Shown here piece after piece: positions 52,677-62,800 of a stretch of 64,000 bases of DNA. The first letter of the stretch is position 1. Each line of letters opens with the position of its first letter. The DNA lies in contig NZ_CP019285.1 in assembly GCF_000226975.2 (NCBI RefSeq), positions 2,480,001 through 2,544,000 on the forward strand, in the 5' to 3' direction. The notes under the pieces are model-generated. The model saw nothing but the letters and a program-made list of their open reading frames with translations, searched no databases and was not told the DNA's origin. Source of the DNA: Halobiforma lacisalsi AJ5. Lineage in GTDB: Archaea; Halobacteriota; Halobacteria; Halobacteriales; Natrialbaceae. The translations under genes were made by a program, and so were the position numbers.

Positions 52677-53603
52677 ATGCGAGACGCGATCGATTCGATA
52701 CTACTCCCGACGGACGGCAGCGAGAACGCACTCGTGGGTGCGAAACGCGGACTCGACGTCGCGGTCGCGGCCGACGCGGAGGTACACGTACACGTCCTCT
52801 CGGTCGTCGACGGCTCCGAGTTCGACGGGATCGGGACGCTCGAGGACGGGACGGACGAAGCAGGGATCCGCGAGGCCGCCGCCTCAGAGGCCGAAACCGC
52901 CGTCGAAGCCGTCGCGCAGCGAGCGCGCGAGCGCGACGCGGGGCTCTCGGTCACGACCGCGACCGAAGAGGGCGTGCCGTACCGCGTCATCGCCGACTAC
53001 GTCGCGGAGGCCGAGATCGACACCGTCGCGATGGGGACGAAAGGGCAGTCAGGCGTGCGCCGCGTCCTACTGGGCAGCGTCACCGAGAACGTCCTGCGAA
53101 CCGTCGACGTGCCCGTGCTGGCCGTCCCGCCGACGGAGACAGAAACCGAGACCCCGCTGACGGCCGACACCGTCGACGACGTGTTGGTGCCGACCGACGG
53201 CAGCGAGGGGGCGATGGCCGCGGTCGACTGGGGGATCCAAACGGCGTCGACGTTCGACGCCACCGTCCACGCGCTGTACTCGGCAGACACGAGTCACGTT
53301 CCCGGCAACGTGGCCCCCGACGAGATCCTGGCCGGACTCGAGGAGACCGGACGGGAAGCCCTCGACGCGGTCCGGGACCGGGCGCGGGAGGCCGGCGTCA
53401 GCGTTCAGGGGACGGTCGCGAACGGGCCGCCAGCGCGCGTGATCCGTGACTACGCCGACGACGAAATCGACCTGATCGCCATCGGCACGCACGGGCGCTC
53501 GGGCCTCGAGCGTCACCTGCTCGGGAGCATCACGGAGTCGGTCGTCCGTTCCGTCGACGTGCCGGTGTGGTGCGTGCCGCTGGCCGCACGCGACGACGCC
53601 TGA
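52677..53603 (+). CDS. Tandem universal stress protein
   Basis: 308 residues: domain 1 (AIDSILLPTDGSENALVGAK, loop GTKGQSGVRRVLLGSV) and domain 2 (VDDVLVPTDGSEGAMAAVDW, loop GTHGRSGLERHLLGSI), both with full ATP motifs. A Thr/Glu-rich linker (PPTETETETPLTADTVDD) joins them. The gene starts 82 bases after the previous tandem Usp and has its own TATA-like ctgttattc (52644-52652). Confidence 0.93.
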   Translation: MRDAIDSILLPTDGSENALVGAKRGLDVAVAADAEVHVHVLSVVDGSEFDGIGTLEDGTDEAGIREAAASEAETAVEAVAQRARERDAGLSVTTATEEGVPYRVIADYVAEAEIDTVAMGTKGQSGVRRVLLGSVTENVLRTVDVPVLAVPPTETETETPLTADTVDDVLVPTDGSEGAMAAVDWGIQTASTFDATVHALYSADTSHVPGNVAPDEILAGLEETGREALDAVRDRAREAGVSVQGTVANGPPARVIRDYADDEIDLIAIGTHGRSGLERHLLGSITESVVRSVDVPVWCVPLAARDDA

Positions 53604-53682
53604 CGACTGATGATCCCCGTCCGCGGCCCGATTTCGGGGGTAACTAGCGGGCAGAGAGAGCGGACTGAACGCGGCGCCGTCG

Positions 53683-54444
53683 TTACTGGAACATTCCCGT
53701 CTGAACCTGCTGCTGTTTTCCTTGCTGTTCTTCGGCCATCTGCTGGTACTGCTTGGCGACCTGTTGCATCCGCTGCTGGATCTCGTCGGCCTGCTCGTCG
53801 AGCGCCGTCGTGTCGATGTCGAACTCCACGAGGGGCTCGAGAGCGTTCTCGATCACCGACTTCGCCGCCCCCGGATCGGGCAGGAACGGGTGGGAACGAA
53901 CGATCAGCAACGCTGCGGGGACGTCGGCCTGGAAACACTCCCGAACCAGCGTCCCCGTGATGCCGCCGACCAGCCCCGGCTCCTCGGGGACGGTGATTCC
54001 GGCGTCGACGAGGTCGGTCCGGATCTCGTCGTTCGTCGCGACTCCAGTGACTTCGCCGAGTCGCTCCTCGGACTGGGCGGGCGCGCCAGCGAGGAAGATC
54101 GCCCGCTCGAAGTCGTCGGCCAGCTCCTCGAGGACGCACTCGGCGAGGGGTTCGAACGACTGTTGCGGGAGCGCGAGATCGCTCTCGAGGGTCATCACGG
54201 CGGGGTTCTCGCCGGCGTAGACCCGGACCAGATCCTGAACGAGGCCGTCCTCGAAGGTGACGATCGGGGGGAACGCGTCGGAGGCGACGTTCCCGTAATG
54301 CTCGAGGGCGAGTTGGTCCGTGATCTGGTCGACGGCGATCGACGCGACGAGGCCGTGTCCGGGGAGCCCCTCGATGAGCGTGGGTGACTCCGCCGATACC
54401 TGTACAACCTGCTCGAACGATGCGGACGCAGTCTGGTCAGGCAT
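53683..54444 (-). CDS. PAC2-family (proteasome assembly chaperone-like) protein
   Basis: The 253-residue archaeal PAC2 protein has TLIEGLPGHGLVASIAVDQI, ASDAFPPIVTFEDGLVQDLV, VRVYAGENPAVMTLESDLAL, FLAGAPAQSEERLGEVTGVA and GGITGTLVRECFQADVPAAL, typical of the family. A Gln-rich coiled tail (QQRMQQVAKQYQQMAEEQQG) ends it. Eukaryotic relatives help build the 20S proteasome; the archaeal role is unproven. ATG 54444 begins the domain; a longer frame is unlikely. Confidence 0.87.
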   Translation of the reverse strand: MPDQTASASFEQVVQVSAESPTLIEGLPGHGLVASIAVDQITDQLALEHYGNVASDAFPPIVTFEDGLVQDLVRVYAGENPAVMTLESDLALPQQSFEPLAECVLEELADDFERAIFLAGAPAQSEERLGEVTGVATNDEIRTDLVDAGITVPEEPGLVGGITGTLVRECFQADVPAALLIVRSHPFLPDPGAAKSVIENALEPLVEFDIDTTALDEQADEIQQRMQQVAKQYQQMAEEQQGKQQQVQTGMFQ

Positions 54445-54819
54445 ACGTGTTCCGGTACTTCGAGCCACCACATCATTGTATGCCCAGTTCGGGGTAACTG
54501 GGATACCATGTTTCACGATCGCACTGGCGAGGATGGGATCGGCGACCATCCGTCAGTGAGCGGTTCGCAGCCGCCGGGATCGGCTGCATTACGATGGGAA
54601 CACAGGACACAGGACACAGGACACAGGATCTTCCGCAGTTACTCGGACGGACGACGGCGACCGTATCCAAACGAGCGATGCACAGATCCGTCCGGCACGC
54701 CAAGACACGATCACTCGAATCGTACAGAGCGCTGCAACCGAGGACGCGGTTTCGAAAGCAGCGCCGCGTCTCTTCCCCGGTGCTCGCGGACGACACGTTC
54801 CCGCCAGCGGTTCGATCCG
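54445..54819. other. Gap with a short tandem repeat
   Basis: 375 bases between the PAC2 and APC genes, both minus. No gene is supported; the tandem heptamer at 54600 lies here. Confidence 0.4.
54600..54627. repeat. Four tandem copies of the heptamer acacagg
   Basis: Four exact head-to-tail 7-bp units lie in a noncoding gap. This is a microsatellite-like array that could change length by slippage. Confidence 0.9.
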
Positions 54820-56178
54820 TCAGGTCTCTAGATATCGTGCAAGGATCCCCTTCTGTCGTGTGGTCGTCCGTGCATAGACGACGTACCAGAGAACCCCGAA
54901 TACGACGAACAGGACACTCAGCACGATTTCGATCGAAGCCATGAACGCAATCAGGCCGAACGAAAAGAGTGTGCCCAGAACGGGGACGAGCGGGTACAGC
55001 GGCGCTTCGAAGTCGGGATCGTATCCTTCGACGTCCGTTTCCCGGTAAACGATGAGTGCGAGGTTCAAGAGTCCGTACACGATGAGATGAAGCACGCTCC
55101 CTGCCTTTGCGAGCACCTCGATGTCACCGATGAGAACGAACGCGATGACGAAGATTCCGGTAAGCATGATCGACCGATACGGCGTCTCGAAGCGGGGATG
55201 AACTTCGTTGAGTTCTGGAACAATGATTCGATCCCGAGCCATCGCGAAGTTGATCCGGGACGATGCGAGGATCGATGCGTTCGCGCTCGAGGCCGTCGCG
55301 AGGAGGCCGGCGACCGTAAGCGCCACCAATCCGAGCGGGCCGAACAGGCGTTCGGCCGCCCTGACGACGGCGACGTCCCCGAATTCGATCACGTCCTCGT
55401 ACGGGATGACCCCCATCAGGACGATCATGAGCAACACGTACAGGAGCGTCGCGAACACGAGGCTCCCGATGACGGCAACCGGGAGGTTCCGACCCGGGTT
55501 TTCGATTTCTTCGGCGGCCGTATTGATTTCGGCAAAGCCGAGGTACGACACGAAAACGAGCGCAGTGGCGGGGAACACGCCACTCCACCCGCCGGTTTCC
55601 GGCGGCGCGAACGGCCGAAGGTTCGCGGGATCGACCCGAACGGAGCCGAGGAGGGTAAAGCCACCCAGGACTGTAACGAGGACGATGACGATGGCGATCT
55701 GCACCGTTCCCGTTTCTTCGGCACCGAGATAGTTGATACTGATGAAGAACAGCCCCGCCAGCAACGCAATCACCTGCGATGGCGAGAGGACGTAGAAGCC
55801 GAGTTCGACTGCCGGAACGGGGAGTAAGATCGCCGTATAACTCCCCAGACCGATCAGATAGAACGCAACGGCGGCAGCGAGTCCGATCCAGTTCCCCCAG
55901 CCGGCAATACTCCCGAACAGCGGGCCGAGTGCGTCGTTGATATAGTAGTATGCACCACCAGCCTTCGGCATCGCCGTCCCGAGTTCGCTGATCGACAGTG
56001 CGGTAAACGCGGCGATGAACCCCGCGAGAACGAAGGAGACCGCAGCCGCTGGACCCGCGGTCGCGGCCACGGACGCCGGCAGGACGAAAATCCCGGCACA
56101 AACCATTACGCCGACGCCGATAGCGAACGCGGAGAGTAATCCGAGTTCCCGCGAGAGTTCCTCGCCGTTGCGACTCAT
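54820..56178 (-). CDS. APC-family amino-acid permease
   Basis: The 452-residue permease has twelve predicted membrane helices, beginning LSRELGLLSAFAIGVGVMVC AGIF with the unwound helix 1 motif GVMVCAGIF, the ALSISELGTAMPKAGGAYYY segment of helices 2-3, and FVSYLGFAEINTAAEEIENP of helix 6. It lacks the Usp domains fused to many haloarchaeal APC proteins; instead a separate Usp gene lies divergently 271 bases away, so the pair may act together. The substrate is not predictable. The frame extends upstream but the ATG at 56178 precedes the domain. Confidence 0.92.
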   Translation of the reverse strand: MSRNGEELSRELGLLSAFAIGVGVMVCAGIFVLPASVAATAGPAAAVSFVLAGFIAAFTALSISELGTAMPKAGGAYYYINDALGPLFGSIAGWGNWIGLAAAVAFYLIGLGSYTAILLPVPAVELGFYVLSPSQVIALLAGLFFISINYLGAEETGTVQIAIVIVLVTVLGGFTLLGSVRVDPANLRPFAPPETGGWSGVFPATALVFVSYLGFAEINTAAEEIENPGRNLPVAVIGSLVFATLLYVLLMIVLMGVIPYEDVIEFGDVAVVRAAERLFGPLGLVALTVAGLLATASSANASILASSRINFAMARDRIIVPELNEVHPRFETPYRSIMLTGIFVIAFVLIGDIEVLAKAGSVLHLIVYGLLNLALIVYRETDVEGYDPDFEAPLYPLVPVLGTLFSFGLIAFMASIEIVLSVLFVVFGVLWYVVYARTTTRQKGILARYLET

Positions 56179-56449
56179 GATCGGGTGTCGTACCGGTTCA
56201 TTCCCCCTGTGTAAATAGCCCGTGTGCGATCCCGGAGTCTTGACATCGGTTCTCCTGTCTCCGGCCGCACCGTCACCGACGGACCGGTTACACATCGATC
56301 CTCGTCGGGGCGTTGCCGGGATGGTCGCTCGACGGACAGTAATACCGCCGTCGCGAGTTCGAGCCCCCTCCGGGGCCACTCCATCGGCGTCTCGAGGTGC
56401 CGAAGGAAGGTGGGTATTACGTGACCTGGGATCTGTATACTGGTCACGG

Positions 56450-56860
56450 ATGTCGAAACAGGTCCTCGTCCCGGTCGACGGCTCTGAACAGTCGGAGCGG
56501 GCACTCGAGCACTCCCTCGAGTCGTTTCCCGACGCATCGATCTCGCTTCTCACCGTCTTTTCGAGGGGGCCACCGGAGGTCCATCTCGAGACGGCGGGGC
56601 TGGATTACGACGAATTGCGAGCGAGACGACGCGAGATGCTCGCGGAACTGGTCGCCGAGTACGAGCACGGTGGATCGATCGAAACGGCGGTGGTCGTTGG
56701 CCGGCCGGCCCGCGAGATAATCAGGTACGCCGACGACCACGATGTCGACCAGATCGTCATGGGCAGCCACGGTCGTGACGGGGCTTCTCGAGTGCTCCTC
56801 GGGAGCGTCGCCGAGACGGTCGCCCGTCGAGCACCGGTCCCGGTAACGATCGTCAGATGA
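56450..56860 (+). CDS. Universal stress protein, single domain
   Basis: A 136-residue Usp (MSKQVLVPVDGSEQSERALE) with full loop GSHGRDGASRVLLGSV. It is divergent from the amino-acid permease gene, an arrangement that fits the APC-Usp fusions seen in other haloarchaea. A TATA-like gtattac (56414-56420) lies 30-36 bases upstream. Confidence 0.93.
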   Translation: MSKQVLVPVDGSEQSERALEHSLESFPDASISLLTVFSRGPPEVHLETAGLDYDELRARRREMLAELVAEYEHGGSIETAVVVGRPAREIIRYADDHDVDQIVMGSHGRDGASRVLLGSVAETVARRAPVPVTIVR

Positions 56861-56925
56861 CCCCGTGAGGGAGTTCCAGCGTCGAGTGTCGCGAGGTCGA
56901 GCTGGCGGCTGCGGGCGACACGGCC

Positions 56926-57813
56926 TCAGTCCGTCGTCGGGTTCCCCCGGACCAGAGTGACCGTCCGTGGCGAGCGCCGGGCGACCCGTTCCGCGACCGA
57001 CCCGGTTATCAATCGCGCCGGGAGCGAGCGTCCGTGGCTCCCCATCACGATCTGGCTGTATTCGTTCGCCACCGCGTAGTCGATGATCTCCTCGGCGGGC
57101 GTTCCGGACGCGGTCGCCGTCTCGATCGACACGCCCCGTTCGTCCGCACGCGCCGTCGCTGACGCGAGGATCTCATCGGCGCGGTCTTCGTAGTCGGTCC
57201 GAACCCCCTCGAGGTAGGTCCCCTCGACGGCCTCCGGAGACCGATCGAACGGGAGTTCGAGCACGTGAAACCCGGTGTAGGAGCCGCCGGGGAACGTCTC
57301 GAGTACGTACTCGAGTGCGGCCTCGGCCTGTTCCGAGCCGTCGACCGGGACGAGGATCTCTCCGGGGATGTCGCGCTCGCGAAGCGCCGCGGTCGACTCG
57401 GGAACGATCGTCGTCGAGACGGGGGCCCGGCGCAGGACGGCCTCGCTCACGTGGCCGAGAAACGGGCTCGTGATCGGTGATTCGCCGTGGCTCCCCAGCA
57501 CGACGTGGTCGATGTTTTCGTCGGTCACGACCGTGAGTATCTCGGTGTGTGGGCGGCCGGTTCGACCCAGGGTCCGTATCTCCCGGCCGTGATCGTCCCC
57601 CCGGTCAGCCGCGCGCTCGAGGACCGCGTCCCGCTGCGCCTCGGCACGCTCCAGCGGTGATTCGGACGACCCCACCGTCGCGGTGTGATCGTGCGTGGGA
57701 TCGATCACTGAGAGTGCGGTGATCGACGCGTCGGGAAACGACTCGAGGCTGTACTCCAGGCCCGCGAACCCGTGATCCGAGCCGTCGAGCGGAACGAGGA
57801 CGTGTTGTGGCAT
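56926..57813 (-). CDS. Tandem universal stress protein with a variant first ATP loop
   Basis: 295 residues: domain 1 (MPQHVLVPLDGSDHGFAGLE) has the loop GSHGESPITSPFLGHV, where the last Ser/Thr is His, so phosphate contacts should differ; domain 2 (ILVPVDGSEQAEAALEYVLE) has a full GSHGRSLPARLITGSV. A tttatacgg TATA-like sequence lies ~56-66 bases upstream of ATG 57813, suggesting a short leader. Confidence 0.92.
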   Translation of the reverse strand: MPQHVLVPLDGSDHGFAGLEYSLESFPDASITALSVIDPTHDHTATVGSSESPLERAEAQRDAVLERAADRGDDHGREIRTLGRTGRPHTEILTVVTDENIDHVVLGSHGESPITSPFLGHVSEAVLRRAPVSTTIVPESTAALRERDIPGEILVPVDGSEQAEAALEYVLETFPGGSYTGFHVLELPFDRSPEAVEGTYLEGVRTDYEDRADEILASATARADERGVSIETATASGTPAEEIIDYAVANEYSQIVMGSHGRSLPARLITGSVAERVARRSPRTVTLVRGNPTTD

Positions 57814-57963
57814 GGCTATCGTCGGTGCGAGCGGTGGCTCGCCCGATCGACTCGACCTTCCATGGCGACCCGTATAAACCCGAACCACGGTCGCTCACCA
57901 GGGGTCGGCCGCTGCTCGGGTCGAGGGCCGCCGGTGTCGATCGAGAGCGGCGATGGCCGGCCG

Positions 57964-58368
57964 TCACCGAACGATCGTGACCGAAACGGGGGACCGACGG
58001 GCGACCGTCTCGGCGACGCTGCCGAGCAGCACCCTCGACACCCCCGATCGGCCGGTGCTTCCGATGACGACGTGATCGATGTCGTGATCGTCGATGTAGT
58101 TCCGAATGGTTCGTCCGGCGTGACCCTCGGTGAGCGCCGTTTCGATGTTCCGATCGTACTCGGCTGCGATCGCCTCGGCGTCCTCGAGAAACCCTTTCCC
58201 CTTCTCTTTGGCGTATTCGTAAGGTGTCGTCTCCGGGTCGGACGGAATACGAGTGACCTGTACCACGTGGAGGACGTGGACCTCGGCGTCGGGAAACAAC
58301 TCGAACGCCGATTCCAGTGCTCGCTCTGCTTCCGCCGAGCCGTCGACCGGGACCAGTACCCGAGTCAT
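57964..58368 (-). CDS. Universal stress protein, single domain
   Basis: A 134-residue Usp (MTRVLVPVDGSAEAERALES) with loop GSTGRSGVSRVLLGSV of normal spacing. The frame is open for 60 codons further upstream but that part is low-complexity, so ATG 58368 is chosen. It lies head-to-tail with the tandem Usp at 56926. Confidence 0.92.
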   Translation of the reverse strand: MTRVLVPVDGSAEAERALESAFELFPDAEVHVLHVVQVTRIPSDPETTPYEYAKEKGKGFLEDAEAIAAEYDRNIETALTEGHAGRTIRNYIDDHDIDHVVIGSTGRSGVSRVLLGSVAETVARRSPVSVTIVR

Positions 58369-58604
58369 ACCCTCTCCACGCGACGGATCGGCAAGTTCGT
58401 TTGCCCACACGATCGAGAGTTGATAGGTCCGACGTTCGGCGCTCGGACTGCCGCCCTCGTTCGGCGTGCAGTATCGTACCTGGCGTGACGTGGAAGTCGT
58501 TCCGCGGGTCGTGTCCCGCCGGATCGTGTTCGACTCGAGCGACGGCATCGATTCTTTGCCCCGGATTCCATCGAGGCCAGGCGACCGGCGGCGGTGTGCC
58601 GGAA

Positions 58605-58690
58605 CTCATACGGGTTACTGTCCGTCAGTTCCGGCGTACCCGCGACTCGGCGGCGGTTGCGCCGCGAAATCGGGACAGGGATCCGTATCA
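58605..58690. repeat. Dispersed hairpin repeat, copy C
   Basis: ctcatacgggttactgtcc ... ggacag..atccgtatca. Its right edge, tca at 58688-58690, is the stop codon of the P-type ATPase. The core ccgcgactcggcggcggttgcgccgc is GC-rich and can form an inner hairpin. Confidence 0.8.
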
Positions 58691-61426
58691 GTACCGGTCG
58701 TAGTACCGATCCAGCATGTGCTCGAGGGCGGCGAGCAACGCGCCGAAGGTCGCAAGGGCGAGGCCGATCTGCCCCCAGTGGACGAGCGCCAGCGGGACGA
58801 CGTCGAAGAGCACCGCGACGGGCGTGTACAGCAAGAAGAGTTGCAACCCGAGCGCGACTGCCACGCCGATCACGAGCCACCGATTGGAGAACGGCCCGTG
58901 TCCGTATCGCCAGCGGACCGCCTGGATGCCAGCGATCTCGAAGACCACGAGGGACGTAAACACCATCGTTCGCGCGAGTTCGACGTCGGCCCGATGGATG
59001 TAGAAAAGCGGCATGATCGTCGCCGCGATGAGGGCACCGACGCCCAGGATCGAGACTGTGATCCGGTCGGTAATCACACCTTCGTCGGGCGGTCTGGGGC
59101 CCCTGTCCATGACGTCGTCGGTCGCCGGATCGACGCCCATCGAGAGCGCGGGGAGACCGTCGGTGACCACGTTGATCCAGAGGATCTGTACGGGAGTGAT
59201 CACGAGTCCGAACCCGAGCAGCGAGCCGGAGAACACGAGCAACACCTCGCCGGCGTTCCAGCATAGCAGGAAGTTGACGAACTTGCGGACGTTGTCGAAG
59301 ATCCGGCGGCCTCCTTTCACCGCATCCCGGATCGTCGCGAAGTTGTCGTCGAGGAGTACGACGTCGGAGGACTGTTCGGTGACGTCGGTCCCACGGATCC
59401 CCATGGCGACGCCGACGTCCGCGTTTTTTACCGCGGGCGCGTCGTTGACCCCGTCACCGGTCATCGCCACGGTGTGTCCTTTCTCCTGTAACGTCCGGAG
59501 GATCTGCGTCTTGTGTGCGGGAGAAGTGCGCGCGACGATGTCGACGTCCTCGACGATCTCGTGCAACTCGTCGTCGTCCATCCCCTCGAGGTCGGGACCC
59601 GAGACGACCCGTGCCGAACGGAGGCCGATCTCTTCCCCGACCGCGCGCGCCGTCGCGGCGTTATCGCCGGTTACCATCACCACGTCGATCCCCGCCGACA
59701 GACAGGCCGCGAGCGCGTCGGCGACCTCGGGACGCGGCGGGTCGAGCATCCCCTGCAGACCGAGAAACACCAGCCCCGACTCGAGGTCCTCGTCCGGGCC
59801 CGGGTCCTCGACCTGCGATTCCGGGACGTCGGGATCGAACGCGAACCCCATCACGCGGAACGCGTCGGCCGCGAGCGACTCGTACCGCCGTTCGATCTCC
59901 GCCCGGCGGTCGTCCGAGAGGGAAACGATCTCGCCGTCGACGAGTTCGCGGTCGCACCGATCGAGGACGACCTCCGGCGCGCCCTTGGTGTACGCGATCG
60001 AGTCGCCATCCGGCGTCCGGTGGATCGTCGTCATCCGCTTTCGGGTCGAGGTGAACCCGATCTCGCCCACGCGGGGGAAAGACTCCTCGAGTTCCCGACG
60101 GTCGAATCCGGCCTTCTGGGCGGCGACGAACAGCGCGATTTCGGTGGGGTCGCCGAGGTAGGTCCGCTCGCCGTCCTCGCCGTCCCCGCCGGTGACGTCG
60201 TCAGCGCGTTCCCGTCTCCCGATCTCGACGTCGTTACAGAGCATCCCACAGCGAAGCACTTCGCCGACGCGCTCGGTCTCGACCGGCTCGCCGTCTCGGA
60301 GCACTTCGCCGTCGGCGTCGTAGCCCGTCCCCGTCACCTCGTAGCCCTCGCGGTTGGCGACGATCCGCTGGACGGTCATCTCTTCCTCGGTAAGCGTCCC
60401 CGTCTTGTCCGTGCAGATGACGTCGACGGAGCCGAGCGCCTCGACGACCGGGAGCCGGCGAACGAGCGCGTTGCGGTCGGCCATCCGGCGAGCGCCGAGC
60501 GCGAGCGAGAGGGTGACGACTGCCGGGAGCCCCTCCGGAACGGCCGAGACGGCGATCCCCACTGCCGTGAGAAACACTTGCAACGGATCCGTGTCGCCGA
60601 CGAGGAGTTCGGCGGCCGCGATCACCGCGACCGCGCCCGCGACGCCGACCGCGATGAGCTTTCCCAGCCGATCCATCTCCGCCTGGAACGGCGTCTCGCG
60701 CTCCTCGGCCTCCTCGAGCGCGGTCGCGATCCGCCCGATCTCGGTGTCGGAACCGGTCCCCACGACGACGGCCGTCCCCGACCCCCGCTCGACGACGGTG
60801 TCCTTGTAGAGGATATTCGTCCTGTCGGCCAGCGACGTCTCCGGATCGACGACCCCGGTGGTTTTCGAGACCCCGACGCTCTCGCCGGTCAGGGCGGACT
60901 CGTCGACGCGCAGGTCCGACGCTGCCACGACGCGGGCGTCCGCCGGCACGACGTCGCCGGACTCGACGAATATCACGTCGCCGGGCACCAGCCGCGTCGC
61001 GTCGACCTCCCGTTTCTCGCCGCCGCGCCGGACCAGGGCGGAGGTCGTCGACAGCTCCTGGAGCGCGCGGATGCTTTGCTCGGCCCGGTAGTCCTGGACG
61101 AAGCCGAACAGCGTGATGAAGACGACGATCGCGGCGATCACGGCCGCATCCAGCGTGTGTCCGACCCCGGTCATCACGACCGCTGCGACGATCAGCACCC
61201 AGATCAACGCCGAGGAGTACTGCTCGAGCAGGATTCCGAGCCGGGAGACCCCTTCCTCGGCTTCGATCTCGTTCGGACCCTCCCGCTCGAGGCGGTCCCG
61301 CGCCTCCGACGGCTCGAGTCCCTCCTCCGAGGTCGCCAGTGCGTCGTAGACGTCCTCGATGGGACTGGCGTGCCAGTCGCTGTCTGACTCAGGTTCCGCT
61401 CGTTCGTCGTATGCTGGTCGTGACAC
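58688..61426 (-). CDS. P2A-type cation-transporting P-type ATPase
   Basis: The 912-residue pump has the cation ATPase N domain ([20 protein letters not shown]), actuator motif LTGES, helix 4 motif [20 protein letters not shown], phosphorylation site DKTGT with Asp at residue 340, [24 protein letters not shown] and the helix 6 motif [16 protein letters not shown]. The VPEGLP and NVVTDGLPA elements place it with SERCA/PMCA-like P2A pumps, so Ca2+ (or Mn2+) is the likely ion. It lies among Usp genes, as CtpF does in the mycobacterial DosR regulon. The start codon is GTG. Confidence 0.95.
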   Translation of the reverse strand: MSRPAYDERAEPESDSDWHASPIEDVYDALATSEEGLEPSEARDRLEREGPNEIEAEEGVSRLGILLEQYSSALIWVLIVAAVVMTGVGHTLDAAVIAAIVVFITLFGFVQDYRAEQSIRALQELSTTSALVRRGGEKREVDATRLVPGDVIFVESGDVVPADARVVAASDLRVDESALTGESVGVSKTTGVVDPETSLADRTNILYKDTVVERGSGTAVVVGTGSDTEIGRIATALEEAEERETPFQAEMDRLGKLIAVGVAGAVAVIAAAELLVGDTDPLQVFLTAVGIAVSAVPEGLPAVVTLSLALGARRMADRNALVRRLPVVEALGSVDVICTDKTGTLTEEEMTVQRIVANREGYEVTGTGYDADGEVLRDGEPVETERVGEVLRCGMLCNDVEIGRRERADDVTGGDGEDGERTYLGDPTEIALFVAAQKAGFDRRELEESFPRVGEIGFTSTRKRMTTIHRTPDGDSIAYTKGAPEVVLDRCDRELVDGEIVSLSDDRRAEIERRYESLAADAFRVMGFAFDPDVPESQVEDPGPDEDLESGLVFLGLQGMLDPPRPEVADALAACLSAGIDVVMVTGDNAATARAVGEEIGLRSARVVSGPDLEGMDDDELHEIVEDVDIVARTSPAHKTQILRTLQEKGHTVAMTGDGVNDAPAVKNADVGVAMGIRGTDVTEQSSDVVLLDDNFATIRDAVKGGRRIFDNVRKFVNFLLCWNAGEVLLVFSGSLLGFGLVITPVQILWINVVTDGLPALSMGVDPATDDVMDRGPRPPDEGVITDRITVSILGVGALIAATIMPLFYIHRADVELARTMVFTSLVVFEIAGIQAVRWRYGHGPFSNRWLVIGVAVALGLQLFLLYTPVAVLFDVVPLALVHWGQIGLALATFGALLAALEHMLDRYYDRY

Positions 61427-61864
61427 GTGTGTGTCGAGGGGAGTGGGTCGCGGTGTGCGTGCCGATGCTGTAGCGGGGACGATATCGACGGTACCCTCGG
61501 CCCATCCGGCGAACGGTGGTCCCGTCGCGGAACGTCGCCACCTGCCCGAACGGCCTTTCGCTCGAGATCGGGCCCGGCCGTCGACCTCCCGTCGCCGCCG
61601 AACCCGACGCTGGGTTGGTCGGAATCCGGACGATCGCGGGCCGCTCCTACGACGATGACCATCTTAATACCCCGGCGGCCCGGCCGGAACCGGCTCAGCA
61701 CCAGCTCCGTGCTCCGGGACGCCCCTCTCGAATGCCGTTGCGGGGGCGAGATCAGCCGACGTGTGCCGGTATCGACCGTGGACAACCCGCGACTCGCGAC
61801 CTGGACGAACCCGCGGCAAATATGGGGGTATTGTTAACACGGTGGACGTTGAGGCGACGGATGC
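61427..61864. other. Divergent region between the P-type ATPase and FabG/PhaB-like genes
   Basis: 438 bases with no supported gene. The fabG-like promoter is likely gtattgttaac (61826-61836), 29-39 bases upstream of the ATG. Confidence 0.4.
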
Positions 61865-62647
61865 ATGTCAGAATCCATTCATCGGCTGGAACCGCTGGAT
61901 CGACGCCCGCTCGCCGACCGGACCTGTCTGGTAACCGGATCCTCGCGCGGGATCGGTCGTGACATCGCACTCGAGTTCGCCCGGTGTGGGGCGGACGTGG
62001 TCGTGAACTACCGCAGTTCCGACGAGAAAGCCAGGGAGGTGACCGAGCGAATCCGGGAAAACGACGAGACGGCGATCGCGGTGGGGGCCGACGTCTCCGA
62101 CCCGGACGACGTCTCCGAGATGGTCGAACGGGTCCACGAGGAAGTCGGGTCGATTGACGTCCTGGTCAACAACGCGGGGATCACGATAGACCGGAAGTTC
62201 GAGAACATGACCTACGAGGACTGGACGACGGTCATGGAGGTCAACCTGAACGGGACGTTCAACTGCACGAAGGCGTTCTACGACGACATCAAGGACGCCG
62301 ACAAGGGACGGCTCATCAACATCTCGAGCGTCGTCGGCCAGCAGGGCAACTACGGGCAGGCAAACTACGCGACCTCGAAGGGCGGGCTGATCGCGTTTAC
62401 CCGGACGATCGCGCTGGAACTGGCGAGACACGGGTCGACGGCCAACTGCGTTGCGCCCGGGTTCACCGAGACGGACATGCTCGAGAAGGTTCCCGACCGG
62501 ATCCGGGAGCAGATCCGGGACGATATCCCGCTGAACCGGTTCGCCGATACGACGGACATCGTCGGGATGGTGCGGTTCCTCGCGACGGACTACGCCGACT
62601 ACATGACGGGCCAGGTCATTGGGATCAACGGCGGGATGGAGTGGTAG
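61865..62647 (+). CDS. Short-chain dehydrogenase: 3-oxoacyl-ACP/acetoacetyl-CoA reductase-like
   Basis: The 260-residue SDR has the dinucleotide loop TGSSRGIGRDIA, NNAGIT, the catalytic Ser in NISSVVGQQGNYGQ, YATSKGG (Tyr and Lys) and the C-terminal GQVIGINGGM. The sequence is typical of FabG and PhaB. Haloarchaea lack a normal fatty-acid synthase, and PhaB supplies hydroxybutyryl-CoA for polyhydroxyalkanoate storage, so PhaB-like work is plausible, but no phaEC genes are beside it. An N-terminal extension of about 17 residues precedes the domain. Confidence 0.88.
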   Translation: MSESIHRLEPLDRRPLADRTCLVTGSSRGIGRDIALEFARCGADVVVNYRSSDEKAREVTERIRENDETAIAVGADVSDPDDVSEMVERVHEEVGSIDVLVNNAGITIDRKFENMTYEDWTTVMEVNLNGTFNCTKAFYDDIKDADKGRLINISSVVGQQGNYGQANYATSKGGLIAFTRTIALELARHGSTANCVAPGFTETDMLEKVPDRIREQIRDDIPLNRFADTTDIVGMVRFLATDYADYMTGQVIGINGGMEW

Positions 62648-62752
62648 CGGAAGTAGCTAGGGCGTCCCGGCCCCCTCCCCGACTGCCGTTTTCGGCACGG
62701 AACGTCCCGGAACGGACGGAAAGCCGTTCGGATAGCACTCGTCCTCTCTCCG

Positions 62753-62800
62753 CGGGAGTCGGGACGACGTATTATATCGGATGAGAACGTATCCACAACT
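62753..62800 (+). promoter_or_regulatory. Usp promoter with upstream 10-mer shared with the usp gene at 24017
   Basis: cgggagtcgg (62753-62762), 8 bases, attata (62771-62776), 24 bases, ATG 62801. Spacing is identical to the promoter at 23969-24016. Confidence 0.55.

Noticed and set aside
54600-54627. Possible CRISPR array
   Set aside because: The repeats are 7 bp and directly adjacent with no spacers; no cas genes are present.
59513-61387. 624-codon frame antisense to the P-type ATPase
   Set aside because: The ATPase carries every family motif; the antisense frame carries none.
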